A DNA stretch of 64,000 nucleotides from Polyangiaceae bacterium. Its GTDB lineage: Bacteria; Myxococcota_A; Polyangia; Polyangiales; Polyangiaceae. The stretch is taken from the NCBI GenBank assembly GCA_016712345.1, contig JADJRH010000001.1, positions 4,526,001 through 4,590,000 on the forward strand, given 5' to 3'. The first letter of the stretch is position 1. Each line of letters opens with the position of its first letter. The notes under the pieces were generated by a model. The model made no database searches and was not told the origin of the DNA. It saw nothing but the letters and a program-made list of their open reading frames with translations. Below, piece after piece: positions 17,203 to 26,407 of the stretch. A program made the position numbers and the translations under genes.

Positions 17203-17828
17203 ATCCGCCTGCGCTCCTCTCGCTGCTCCAGAAGAGTTTGCAGGTCGCTCGGCAACGAGTTCCATCTGGCACATCGCTTCAGGAGGAGCATCGAGCAAGG
17301 TCCCGCGCCTGGGTGGCATCCGTCGCGTCAGCATTTCGAGACGTGTACTCGGCCGATCCCGACGTAGCTGTCCTGTGGCAGCAGGACGACACGCACCGTG
17401 CTCAGTTCGGGCGAAACGAGCTACTGCACGACATCACCATTGTTCGGCATCGAACTGTGCCGGCGCCGCGACAACGGAAGACCCTCTCATATATCTCACA
17501 AGTCCTATGGCAGGTGGAGTCGGAGTTTGCGCGAGATGGCCGTGAAGCACTTTTCGACTTCAACAAGCTCGTGCTCGGCTCCGCGAGCTACAAGCTCTTC
17601 ATCGCCCCTGACGTCTCCAAAGTGCAGCCCTTCATTGATGCCCTCCTACCGGCTGCGCGTGTGTGTACGGGCACTGTGTTCCTATCGATGGTCCCCCATC
17701 CGGATCGATGGGCCGAGCCAGAAGCCTCAGTTCGACTTTGGAAACTCGAAATGGACCAATGGGCGCCACATGAACTCGTTGCGTTTCAAGAGGGGCGTGA
17801 CCATGAAGCCAGACACTCAGTGTCCTGA
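17199..17828 (+). CDS. Hypothetical protein, possible PD-(D/E)XK-like fold
   Basis: 209 residues. The middle region NELLHDITIVRHRTV, LWQVESEFARDG, DFNKLVLGSASYKLFIAP resembles the D...ExE...K spacing of restriction-endonuclease-like folds, with the alternation of strands and helices expected. This is inference only; no family is recognised. Coupled to the small gene upstream. The last residues run into sequence (AACATCAAATTGCATCGGAC) of the sort often found after orphan cassette genes in myxobacteria. Confidence 0.5.
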   Translation: MNPPALLSLLQKSLQVARQRVPSGTSLQEEHRARSRAWVASVASAFRDVYSADPDVAVLWQQDDTHRAQFGRNELLHDITIVRHRTVPAPRQRKTLSYISQVLWQVESEFARDGREALFDFNKLVLGSASYKLFIAPDVSKVQPFIDALLPAARVCTGTVFLSMVPHPDRWAEPEASVRLWKLEMDQWAPHELVAFQEGRDHEARHSVS

Positions 17829-17890
17829 TCGCGCTGCTTCGAAGACGTCGCCCAACATCAAATTGCATCGGACGGCGCGTCGCGCGCCCT

Positions 17891-18199
17891 CTATTCGTCG
17901 TCGGCCTCGCCGACGTGCAGCTCGGGCAACATCCGCTCATGCAAGATTCGAAGGATCAAGATATCGCCACCGTCACGTCGGTAGAAGACAACGTGCTTAC
18001 CCTGCTCTCGGCGGCGCAAGCCAGAACGAATGTGGCCGCAAGAACGGCCGAGAATTGGTTGTTCGGCGAGCCGTTGACAGCACTCTTCCAGTTGTTCAAG
18101 ATACCGGGCACACTGTTGCTCGCCCCACGTTTGGCGCGTGTACTCGGCGATCTCAAGCAAGTCGCTTTCTGCCCGCAGGGTCAGGCGAAAACGACCCAT
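17891..18199 (-). CDS. parE: ParE/RelE-family toxin
   Basis: 102 residues: MGRFRLTLRAESDLLEIAEY, TRQTWGEQQCARYLEQLEEC, PILGRSC..IRSGLRRREQG and a terminal HVVFYRRDGGDILILRILHERM, the full ParE fold including the beta-strand with VFYR and the LRILHxRM motif. ParE toxins poison gyrase. The gene starts 3 bp after the ParD-like gene, forming an operon. Confidence 0.9.
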   Translation of the reverse strand: MGRFRLTLRAESDLLEIAEYTRQTWGEQQCARYLEQLEECCQRLAEQPILGRSCGHIRSGLRRREQGKHVVFYRRDGGDILILRILHERMLPELHVGEADDE

Positions 18200-18202
18200 G
18201 GT

Positions 18203-18451
18203 CTATCGTTGCACGATGCCAAGCTGAGCCCGCACCCGAGCGAAAGAATCTCCCTCGGCAACGCCGCTCGCCTCGCCCTCATCAATGGCCGAGCGCAGCG
18301 CCGTCAACTTCGCTTCGTCGCGCTCCTTGAGAGCATCCATGCCGGCCGTGATGAAAGCGGCCACATCGGCGAAGCGCCCCGCAGCGATTTGCTTCTCGGC
18401 GAAACTGGCCGCTTCTTCTGGCAGGTCGGCGGGAACAAGAGGGCGCGTCAT
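18203..18451 (-). CDS. parD: ParD-like antitoxin
   Basis: 82 residues, start at the ATG at 18451 (MTRPLVPADLPEEAASFAEK). The segment IAAGRFADVAAFITAGMDAL is the RHH helix pair, and LRSAIDEGEASGVAEGDSFA is the toxin-wrapping tail typical of ParD. It directly precedes ParE. Confidence 0.87.
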   Translation of the reverse strand: MTRPLVPADLPEEAASFAEKQIAAGRFADVAAFITAGMDALKERDEAKLTALRSAIDEGEASGVAEGDSFARVRAQLGIVQR

Positions 18452-18971
18452 TGGGGGAACTCCAGTTCGGTAGGGGAACATGACAGATCTCGACTGATTT
18501 CGCAACTTCAACTTTGCTGAAATGAGCGACGCTTTCGTTCCGGTGAAGATCCCCGGCGCAGCCAACGCGATTCGGAACACATCTGACGGCACTCATAACG
18601 TTCACCGGTGTAGTCGCGCCGGCCGCAGCGCACACCAGCGCTTTCAATGCGGTCTACGCAAGCGCAGGAGACAACAATCCTGATGGCTCCCGACTCACCC
18701 CTTGATGCTGGCAAGCGGTGAGGAAGAACGGCGGACGCGGAGCCGTTCGACTCGTAGTTGAATCTGACAAGCACCCTCGCGGCGCAGAGGATCCTTCTTC
18801 CGCTCTTGTTTGCTTCGGGCGCAGACAGAGATTGTCGCGTTGGTCGATTTGGCAAACGCCGCGGGCGGGCAGGATCAGTTGGCGGTATAGCCGCGTGGGC
18901 GGGGTGACGTGTGCTCGAAGCTTCCATCCACGGAGGGCGGCCTTGCGCCGCCGGCGATCTACCCGTCAGAT
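18452..18971. other. Intergenic decay region with PP2C tail remnant
   Basis: No intact gene. 18831-18890 encodes IVALVDLANAAGGQDQLAV followed by a stop, matching the C-terminal end (VDxANAAGGxDNxAVV) of PP2C phosphatases, with no upstream PP2C left. The remainder is degenerate. Confidence 0.5.
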
Positions 18972-19758
18972 CTACTTCGGCTTTGTGGCGTCGCCCTTTG
19001 CCGGGAGATCACCCTCTTCGGGTGCTTCGCCCTTGTCAGGCTCCTCGCCTTCTACCTCGTCCTCTTCGTCGATCACTTCTTCTTCTACCCCTGCGCGATT
19101 GGTCTGTAAAAAGCCCAATAGCCGCAGCAAACTCCGCTGCTTGATGACCGTTCGGGCAATGTCGCTCCACTCCCGATACCAGGCCCACATCGCGTTTTCA
19201 GCCGCCGTCAGATCGGCCTGTTCTTGTTCTAAGTCGGGCAGGTCAATCTCCGGTGTCTGAATGCCGCCGAGCTTGTCGATGATGGCTTTGGCAGCGTTCA
19301 GCACCTCGGCTGAAATGCCGCGCTCTTGCAGCTTTTTCTTGGCTGCTTTGCCGCCGCCGCCTTTGGGACCGCCCTTGTCTTCAGGCTTTTCCAAGTTGTC
19401 AAAGCGCTGCAAGAACGTGCCGACGCTGAGCACCACCGCCGGCCCTCTGTTTGCGAAAGATTGCGGAAAAACCACGTGTGAACGGTGGGTGAATGGCGAG
19501 CCAGCGTGGCCTTGGCAATGGGAAACCACTTATTTTCCCACTGGTCGAGTTGGTACACCAGGGCTTCATCATACGGGCCGGGTGTTTCTTCTGCATCGAG
19601 CCGGGTTTTGCCGAGCGCTCGCAGCAGTGACCAGCCTTCATTCAGTTCTTTTGCGGTAAACCGTGCGCACGGAGAATGGCAACGACCCTGGCGTGCCGGA
19701 CTCCCAGCAGAAATCGGAGCATTCGGTCGGCTTTTTGGCCCAACGTGAGTTTTGCCAT
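18972..19758 (-). pseudogene. Frameshifted conserved hypothetical gene
   Basis: Three adjacent frames join into one protein: MAKLTLGQKADRMLRFLLGV (start 19758), then ELNEGWSLLRALGKTRLDAE through QWENKWFPIAKATLARHSPT, then GPAVVLSVGTFLQRFDNLEK, PEDKGGPK..KKKLQERGI and a highly acidic C-terminus. Shifts are needed near 19655 and near 19447 (one base lost at the GAGGGCC). The second half is a Lys/Gly-rich linker plus a helical domain and an acidic tail. Recently inactivated, because the remaining sequence is well preserved. Function unknown. Confidence 0.72.
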
Positions 19759-20756
19759 CGGCAGACAAGTCCTCGGCCGTGAAGAACGAGCCCGACGACG
19801 GCACCGCGCAGCGCGCCGCCGAGTGCCTGAACGGGGCGTTTAAACAACAATGCCGCGTACCTGCGACCCGTTGTCTAACAGAATGCTTGAGGCGTGTCTA
19901 CCCGGTTTCCGGCGAATCAATCCCTGTGGGGAACCGCAAGCGCCGACCTGGGGGCGGAGGGTTTGGAGCCGGGGGGTGACTGCGCCGACCCGGGGGCTTG
20001 AACTTTTTTCACGGGGGATCGCTCTTCGGAGCGGGGGGATTTGCACTTTTTGCAGGGGGGCGGCCATTCCGACAGGGGGGATCGGCGTTTTGACAGGGGG
20101 GATCGCTCGGGGGCGGCCATTTTTCGGCGCAGGGAGCCCGATTTCGCATGGAGGGATCGGATTTTGAGGCGCACGGCGGCGATTTGGGCTCGACCGACGC
20201 AGGTGTTGCCCAAAACGAGCCCGAGAGAGCCAGTCCGGCGGCCTGAGTGGCAAGCGGAACCGCAGCCATGCTGCGCGCCGATGGCCCCGAAAGCGCATGC
20301 GCGCGGCCTCGCACAATCACATCTACGCGAGGAAGAAAGGGCACGAGATCGCACGGCAGTGCGCCGATGGCGAAGCAGAGGGGACGAAGCAGACGGAAAA
20401 GAGATCACCGCGGCGTTTGCAGATGCGGAGTTGACTGCGGTGCCTGGGGTGTTGGTGGATTGGCTGAATGCCGCGGGCAGGCAGGATAATGTGGCGGTGG
20501 TACGGGGCGTTGGGGCTGACGCAGCTGCGTTAAGAATAACGCAAGTGCACAGTTGAAATTAGTGCTTGCATGCGCGGTGTGAGCAGGCGAGGATTGGCGG
20601 GCGCGATATGCAGATCGGTGTAAACGCCGGTTGGCCAAACGATACCTCGCGGCAGCAAGAAAGGCCGCGTGGCATTCTGGCCATTGCGTACTTGGTATAG
20701 CCGTGAGCATCGTTGCCGTGCTCGCGAAGACATGGTAGAGGCAGCACAAGACCCTG
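19759..20756. other. 1-kb decayed region with G-tract array and PP2C remnant
   Basis: About 19945-20120 carries eight G5-G6 tracts spaced irregularly 15-30 bp apart within similar sequence (GGGGGGATCGGC, GGGGGGATCGCTC, GGGGGCGGCCATT). 20449-20502 encodes VLVDWLNAAGRQDNVAVV, a second PP2C C-terminal remnant. No intact gene seen. Confidence 0.55.
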
Positions 20757-21278
20757 ATGCCTACGACCGACGCTTTCCCAGTTGAGGGCGGTTGCGACTG
20801 TCGCGCGGTGCGCTATCGCGTTACGTCGGCGCCGTTGTTCGTTCATTGCTGTCATTGTCGCTGGTGTCAGCGAGAGTCGGGTGCCGCATTCGCGCTGAAC
20901 GCCATGTGCGAGGCTGACCGCGTGGTGAACTTGGCGGCTGAACCCGACCTCGTTGATACCCCATCCGAGAGCGGCCGTGGCCAGAAGATCGCGCGCTGTT
21001 CTTCGTGCAAGGTCGCGGTTTGGAGCCACTACGCCGGCGCCGGTACCATCATCACGTTTGTTCGGGTGGGCACACTCGACAATCCAGACCTGATGCCCCC
21101 GGACGTTCACATTTTCACCGCCTCGAAACAGCCTTGGGTCCTGCTACCGCCCGGCGTACCTGCCTTCGAGGAGTACTACAAGCGCGAGACGCTCTGGCCG
21201 CAGGAGAGCTTGGCCCGAATGCAGAACCTGCTGCCGCTCATCAAGGCGTACCAGGCGAGCCGGCGAGGTGGCGGTTAG
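20757..21278 (+). CDS. GFA-family (glutathione-dependent formaldehyde-activating-like) zinc protein
   Basis: 173 residues with the CENP-V/GFA fold: GGCDCRAVRYRV at residues about 11-22, HCCHCRWCQRESGAAFALNA (zinc-binding CxxC), and a later RCSSCKVAVWSHY. Members bind zinc and are related to S-(hydroxymethyl)glutathione synthase, but most are uncharacterised. Single gene, convergent with the oxygenase at 21305. Confidence 0.88.
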   Translation: MPTTDAFPVEGGCDCRAVRYRVTSAPLFVHCCHCRWCQRESGAAFALNAMCEADRVVNLAAEPDLVDTPSESGRGQKIARCSSCKVAVWSHYAGAGTIITFVRVGTLDNPDLMPPDVHIFTASKQPWVLLPPGVPAFEEYYKRETLWPQESLARMQNLLPLIKAYQASRRGGG

Positions 21279-21304
21279 GACCACGGCGATGAACAGGAGC
21301 CCCC

Positions 21305-23734
21305 TCACTTCCCAAACACGCCCTGTTCCTTCTGAAGCGCTTCCAACATCGCTTTCTGTCTTGCGCGCAACGCCTTGTCCTCCTCGAACAGGGAAGGTTT
21401 CTTCTTCAGGACAAGGGTGTACGGTCTGCCCACGCGGGCTGTTTCGTGGGACACGGGTAGCTTGGCCCCGTCGATGATCTGGTGGATATGGGCGCGGCGG
21501 TCTCCTGCCAAGGGCCAAGGGAATTGGGTGCGATTCGGGTCTCGCAAGAAGTCGCCCAGCGTGCCACATAGGTCGCAGGTGCATCCGGGAGGGGGAACCA
21601 AGGACCAATCGGTGGGTGCGCGTTCTGGGGCTTTTGCAAAGCGCTCGAATTGGCTCACCGTGTGACGATATAGGTTGCCCAACCCGAAAGCCTGAAGGGA
21701 TGTGAGTGAATGGTTCTTGCGGAGTTGCAGCAACACTTCCGCCGCAATCATGCTGGGAAGCTTCGTGTTCGGGGCCAGGAGAAAACCCGCCAGATCGCGA
21801 CGCAACACCTCGGCGTCAATCGCCATGGCCGCTTCAAACAAGGCACCGAGCGTCTCCGCAAGCGCGGTGGCTGCTTTCGTCTCCCTTTCGTAAAGTGGCA
21901 TTCTTCGACTGGCTCGCTCCCTGTCCTTGAATTCGTCGATCGAAGTTGTCACGAGCCACAGGGCAAGCTCCGAACAAGCCTTCGTGTTGGCCTCCCGAAG
22001 CGCTTTGCAGACATCGGCCAGGCGCGGAAGCCCAGAAGCATCCTCGTGAAAACCGCGCGCGTGCTCGAAGCGGACGCTGACATAGGATCCACGACCCGTG
22101 TTGAGGAGGTTCTGCGCCCACGTAACACCGTATTCGTTTACGAGAGGAATGAAGGAAGGAACGTTCACGGCGGTCAGACACCGCGCGCTCAGCGGAGCAA
22201 GGAGCTGCGAAGCCAGCTCAGCGTTGCCGAGTGAGAGTGGCAGTTTGAGCAGCTTGCGAATGGAAGCCGCCTTCAAGGTGTGAGTGCCAATCCCGCGCCA
22301 AAACGGCAAGAGGCTCTTTGCCTTGTCCCGCGCTTCCTCGACCGCTTTCTTTTTCACCAACTCGGTCAGCTGGTCGATCGCCCACTCGGGCGACGCTTCG
22401 GCGTGCATGACAAAGCTCTTTGAGCGGGGCCACATCACCACGGCAGCGCGGTGGTACCATCGTTCCTCGGTGTTGCCGGAGTTACCCATCGGCCCCTCGT
22501 ATTCGGACTTGAAGGGTTCAAGAGCCACGGTTTCTCTCGTGCAGCACATTTCGTCGTCACCCACGTAGGTGGGCACAATCGGAGAGGCGCTACCATCCCG
22601 CGCAACCCAATGCGTCAGCTCGCCGCTCGATTCTATCAGATCGATAAGCTCGTGCTTCTCCCATTGGGAAACGTCGTCCGCCGCCGCGTTGTCATCATCG
22701 TCGCCGTCGTCGTCGCGGTAACCCAAGCTTTCCCCACGGTCCCATTCGCCTCCGCAAGACCAATTCTCATGGATGTCCGCCAACGCGAGGTAGATCTCGC
22801 AATCCAACCGATCGGCGACTTCCGCCAGAGCGTTCGCGCGAGGCCGGTCCCCGTTTTTCAGATGCTCCCACGAGAGGCTCTTTTCGCTGTACTCGTGATC
22901 CAGAAGGTAGACGAGCCGATCCGGCGGATGCGTTGCTTGTCCGAGCGAATAAGAAGGCGCAACGGGCGTGGAAAAGTAACTTTTCACGATCTGCGTCAGG
23001 TGCTCCGTGCGCTGCGAGCTTTCCCTAATCGGCCGGTTGTCGATGCCTCCGGCGTGGCGGAGCTGGTAGGTGAGAACGATACGATGGCCGGAAGTTACCG
23101 GTTTGACCTCATGGAGGCAGTCCGCGTAAAACGCGATGAGCCGAAGTTCCGTTTTTGAGCCCTTGGGGGCCTGAAACACCTTTTTTTCTGCGCCATGTTG
23201 AACGATGAAGTCGCCACCTTCGTACGCGGAGGGCAGCTCGACAACGAGGGTGCCAAACATATCATCCGCACGTTCTGAATCTTTGTGCGGCGCGAAGAAC
23301 TGACCCGGGCCGTATACAATCAGCTTATCGAATGTGACCGCGGGCACCGAGCCTTTTGGCAAACCGAGCGCTTGTCCCATCTTGGAGATTTTCGGACGCA
23401 GCGCGGCTTCCCACTTGCGCGCGTTGATTTTGATCTGTTTTGCGGTGATCTCCGTGCTGCTCCGCACTTTGTCGTCGTAGAGCGTCTTTTTGCCTTTGCC
23501 GAACGGTGAACGCTGCGCGACGCCGGCGAGCTGAGCCGCCGCTTCTGGCAAGATTGGCCAAAGAACCAGTCCGACGTTCTTCACCTGAAGCTCGAGATCC
23601 GACGCGCGGAGGGTGCCGGAAGCCACGAACGATCCTTCTCCCCCAAACGCGCTCAACGCAGCTTGCACCCGTGCCAGCATCTGGTCGATCCTTTCGCGGC
23701 CCGGGGCAATAACACGATGGTCGCGATGCCCCAA
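21305..23734 (-). CDS. Large 2OG-Fe(II) oxygenase family protein
   Basis: 809 residues. The N-terminal ~230 residues form a prolyl-4-hydroxylase-type double-stranded beta helix: FDKLIVYGPGQFFAPHKDSE supplies the HxD iron ligands and LHEVKPVTSGHRIVLTYQL the distal His and the Arg that binds 2-oxoglutarate. The remaining ~580 residues are helical, with an acidic patch (YRDDDGDDDDNAAADD) and a Cys pair near the C-terminus (PPPGCTCDLCGTLG). An alternative start is the Met at about residue 19. Substrate unknown; probably a protein. Its 5' side abuts the hairpin cluster. Confidence 0.85.
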   Translation of the reverse strand: MGHRDHRVIAPGRERIDQMLARVQAALSAFGGEGSFVASGTLRASDLELQVKNVGLVLWPILPEAAAQLAGVAQRSPFGKGKKTLYDDKVRSSTEITAKQIKINARKWEAALRPKISKMGQALGLPKGSVPAVTFDKLIVYGPGQFFAPHKDSERADDMFGTLVVELPSAYEGGDFIVQHGAEKKVFQAPKGSKTELRLIAFYADCLHEVKPVTSGHRIVLTYQLRHAGGIDNRPIRESSQRTEHLTQIVKSYFSTPVAPSYSLGQATHPPDRLVYLLDHEYSEKSLSWEHLKNGDRPRANALAEVADRLDCEIYLALADIHENWSCGGEWDRGESLGYRDDDGDDDDNAAADDVSQWEKHELIDLIESSGELTHWVARDGSASPIVPTYVGDDEMCCTRETVALEPFKSEYEGPMGNSGNTEERWYHRAAVVMWPRSKSFVMHAEASPEWAIDQLTELVKKKAVEEARDKAKSLLPFWRGIGTHTLKAASIRKLLKLPLSLGNAELASQLLAPLSARCLTAVNVPSFIPLVNEYGVTWAQNLLNTGRGSYVSVRFEHARGFHEDASGLPRLADVCKALREANTKACSELALWLVTTSIDEFKDRERASRRMPLYERETKAATALAETLGALFEAAMAIDAEVLRRDLAGFLLAPNTKLPSMIAAEVLLQLRKNHSLTSLQAFGLGNLYRHTVSQFERFAKAPERAPTDWSLVPPPGCTCDLCGTLGDFLRDPNRTQFPWPLAGDRRAHIHQIIDGAKLPVSHETARVGRPYTLVLKKKPSLFEEDKALRARQKAMLEALQKEQGVFGK

Positions 23735-23744
23735 TGCCGCGTGT

Positions 23745-24106
23745 CAAAAGTCCTGCCGGACTTTTGTCGCCGCTGGCGCGGCGTGCTTCGCGCACGCGGC
23801 ACTATCTTTTGTCTCGTGGGGCTCCGCCCCACACCCCCCGCGCTTGCGCGCGGCTAGTTCCGCACGAAGAAACTCAACCAGGGCCAAACTCCTGAAATGC
23901 GGTACTAGTGCACCGATTCCGTAGAACTGAAGGGTTCAGATGAATCACAGTAACGCTTCGTCGCCTTATCAACTCGGTGCACTAAGACCGCGCCTGCGCG
24001 GCCGGGGTGTGGGGCGAATGCCCCACGGAAACAAAACCAGTACCGCGATTTCGAGCGCTGCGAAGCAGCGGCAATCAACCCATCGGGTTGATTGAATCGC
24101 GGTACT
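23745..24106. repeat. Hairpin-dense structured element
   Basis: Eleven perfect inverted repeats in 362 bp, including CAAAAGTCC/GGACTTTTG (23745-23766), GTGGGGC/GCCCCAC (23816-23832), CCGCGC/GCGCGG (23838-23853), TAGTGCACCGA/TCGGTGCACTA (23906-23984), CTGAA/TTCAG (23927-23939), CCGCGC/GCGCGG (23988-24001), GTGGGGC/GCCCCAC (24009-24026) and AGTACCGCGATT/AATCGCGGTACT (24039-24106) enclosing CGCTGC/GCAGCG (24056-24070) and CAATCAACCC/GGGTTGATTG (24072-24094). The last group makes a three-way junction. No protein-coding potential. It lies between divergent genes. Confidence 0.75.
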
Positions 24107-24304
24107 AGCTGCTCGCCCACTCCCGTTCGCCCGGTCCTCCTCGAAGCCCCTTCTCCCTTCTCCACATCTATCACCTGTGGGCTCGACACCGGCCGGCCGG
24201 GATTTGGCTGTTTCGACGGCTGGTGAATCATTGGTTAGATGGGTTGATTTTGGGCGGCAGTATGGTGTATCGTTCGCGCCGACCTTTGGGCTAAGCAGGG
24301 TGAT

Positions 24305-24667
24305 ATGACCAACGTGAATGTGATCGAACAATGGGTAGAACGGTTTAATCATCGGGATGTCGGCGGCTGCGCGGAACTCTATTCGGAGGACGCCTCGTTG
24401 CACGTTGCTTTTGTCGATCCGGTTTTGGGTCGGGCGGCGATTCGTGGGATGTTTGAAGGGTATTTCTCCGCCGCGCCAATGCACTGCATTGTGAAGCGTT
24501 TGTACTCCGCCGACGGCGGGCAGGTTGTGCTTGAATGGCAGGACAAGGTGGGTTTGCTTGGTGTCAACATCTATGAGATCGTTGACGGCCACATCCGCTC
24601 TCAGCGAAACTACTTTGACCAGCTGAGTTTCTTGCGACTCAACAGCTTGCCGTTGCCAACGGCATAG
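24305..24667 (+). CDS. SnoaL-like (NTF2-superfamily) protein
   Basis: 120 residues: VNVIEQWVERFNHRDVGGCA, ELYSEDASLHVAF, RAAIRGMFEGYFSAAP and VVLEWQDKVGLLGVNIYEIV give the cone-shaped NTF2/SnoaL fold. Such proteins are small polyketide cyclase-like or ketosteroid-isomerase-like enzymes or accessory proteins. Isolated gene, convergent with the ATPase at 24737. The specific substrate cannot be told. Confidence 0.82.
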   Translation: MTNVNVIEQWVERFNHRDVGGCAELYSEDASLHVAFVDPVLGRAAIRGMFEGYFSAAPMHCIVKRLYSADGGQVVLEWQDKVGLLGVNIYEIVDGHIRSQRNYFDQLSFLRLNSLPLPTA

Positions 24668-24736
24668 GTTCGTTATCCCCGACGCGCACCCGCCGATTTA
24701 AACATGCGCAAGCGCTCGATCGCGCTTCAAAACTCG

Positions 24737-26407
24737 CTACCCCAAAAGCTCCTGGACCCGCTTCACCCATACCTTTTTGCCATCAAAGGCTATGGCGTAT
24801 TCGTGCACGGGAGTCGCTCCGGCGTTCTCCAGCTCGGTGGCATATTTGCGGTCTCGCACCTGTTTGGCGGCGTCCGCGAGCACTTCTTCGGGCGTCTCGT
24901 CTTCGTCTCGCACCTTTAATTCGATCACCACGCCCGGACGCCCCGGGGTTTTGGGTCGCATGAGCACGTCGGCGCGGCCATAGCCCGATTCGCGGTTTGA
25001 TCGAACGTCGTAGTGCGATTCTAAGTGTACCAAGAGCCCGAGCACCAGCCCGTGGTAGAGCTTTTCCGGTTCACGCCCGCCGGCGTCTTGAAAGGACATG
25101 GCGGTGAGCAAAATGCGTTCGAGAAACTTCTGCACCCTGGTGGCATTGCCATTGAGCAGCGCTTGTACAAGTTCGTCGAGCATGCCCCGGTTGGGGACGG
25201 CCTTGCTCAGCCAATTGCGGAACATGTTCTCGTAAACGATTTGGATTTCTTTATTGGGAATGCACAAAAACCCCGTATATCGCCCTTCGTTGAACACGAG
25301 TTTCGCCAGCTTGAGGTACCCCGAGAACAACAGAAAATTCCAAAGCGCGTCGGGCCGCTGGTCGATGTCCCGAAGCACAATGCTGTCGTCGAGAGGCACC
25401 TCAATAGTCTCGCCATGGAGGAGCGCCGCGGACATCGCAGAGAGTCCCATTCCCTGCCGCGTCGCAAGGCGCTCAATGAGATCGTGCGCGCTCGTGTTGA
25501 CCCAATAGGGCCCGAGGATACCTTTTTTGACGTAATTGAGAATCGACCAGGGGTTATAGATCACGTGCCCACCAAAGAGATATCCGTTGTACCAGGACCG
25601 GACCTCTTCGAGGTGCTCTGTGTCGACGATGGTTGCCACTTCTTCTTCGGTGAACCCGAACGACGTCGCGTAGGTAGGGCTCATGATCGAATACACGTCG
25701 ATGTTGTTCAGGCCCGAGAACATGTTCTCTTTCGACACGCGCAAGATGCCCGTCAGCACGCCTTTGAAGAGGGCTGAATTGTCTTTGAGGGCTGCGGATA
25801 GGAAGTTGCGGAAGAACAGGACAATATCGTCGAAAAAACCATTCTGGTAGCCCGATTGAATGGGCGTGTCGTATTCATCGATCAGAATGACCACCCGGGT
25901 GCCGTGATGTTTGTGGAGCACGCGCGACAGGTTGTAGACCGAGTCTTGAAGATCCTGCTCGGTGGGCTGGCCTCCAAGAATGCGCTCGAATGAGCGTGTG
26001 AGGCCGAGCGATAGCGTTTTTGCTTCAAGGAGGTATTGGTGCTCTTCGTAAAGCGTCTGGATTCGGCTTCCAATGCTGGCGAGCGTCTTTTCGTACGTGG
26101 AAGCCTTCACATCCTTGAACGTGACAAATAGCGTTGGATACTTCTGAAAATGCGCCATTGCCTTGGGGTCACGCGTAACGGCCAACCCCTCGAACAAGTG
26201 GGATAGGTTCTCGTCGGTTTTGCGGAGAAAGTAGCCCAGCGCCGAGATGTTGATCGTTTTGCCAAACCGCCGTGGCCGTGGGAAAAGCAGGACCAAGCTT
26301 GGATCCGCCAGCACCTGAGCGATAAACTCTGACTTGTCGATGTAACCCATTCCCGCTTCGCGAAGCGAGCGAAAGTCAGATTCACCAATGGCAGGAACGA
26401 ACTTCAA
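24737..26407 (-). CDS. AAA-ATPase-like / PD-(D/E)XK nuclease-domain protein, copy 1
   Basis: 556 residues. N-terminal AAA-ATPase-like domain (PF09820 type): GESDFRSLREAGMGYIDKSE, LVLLFPRPRRFGKTINISAL (P-loop-like RRFGKT), VVILIDEYDTPI (Walker B). The C-terminus has a PD-(D/E)XK nuclease-like segment (ESGYGRADVLMRPKTPGRPG, then VVIELKVRDE). The start is TTG at 26407, with GGAGG 7 bp upstream. Duplicated in tandem at 26601-28271; the two are nearly identical except for residues about 100-175. Common in bacteroidetes and scattered elsewhere; function unknown, possibly genome defence or selfish. Confidence 0.88.
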   Translation of the reverse strand: MKFVPAIGESDFRSLREAGMGYIDKSEFIAQVLADPSLVLLFPRPRRFGKTINISALGYFLRKTDENLSHLFEGLAVTRDPKAMAHFQKYPTLFVTFKDVKASTYEKTLASIGSRIQTLYEEHQYLLEAKTLSLGLTRSFERILGGQPTEQDLQDSVYNLSRVLHKHHGTRVVILIDEYDTPIQSGYQNGFFDDIVLFFRNFLSAALKDNSALFKGVLTGILRVSKENMFSGLNNIDVYSIMSPTYATSFGFTEEEVATIVDTEHLEEVRSWYNGYLFGGHVIYNPWSILNYVKKGILGPYWVNTSAHDLIERLATRQGMGLSAMSAALLHGETIEVPLDDSIVLRDIDQRPDALWNFLLFSGYLKLAKLVFNEGRYTGFLCIPNKEIQIVYENMFRNWLSKAVPNRGMLDELVQALLNGNATRVQKFLERILLTAMSFQDAGGREPEKLYHGLVLGLLVHLESHYDVRSNRESGYGRADVLMRPKTPGRPGVVIELKVRDEDETPEEVLADAAKQVRDRKYATELENAGATPVHEYAIAFDGKKVWVKRVQELLG

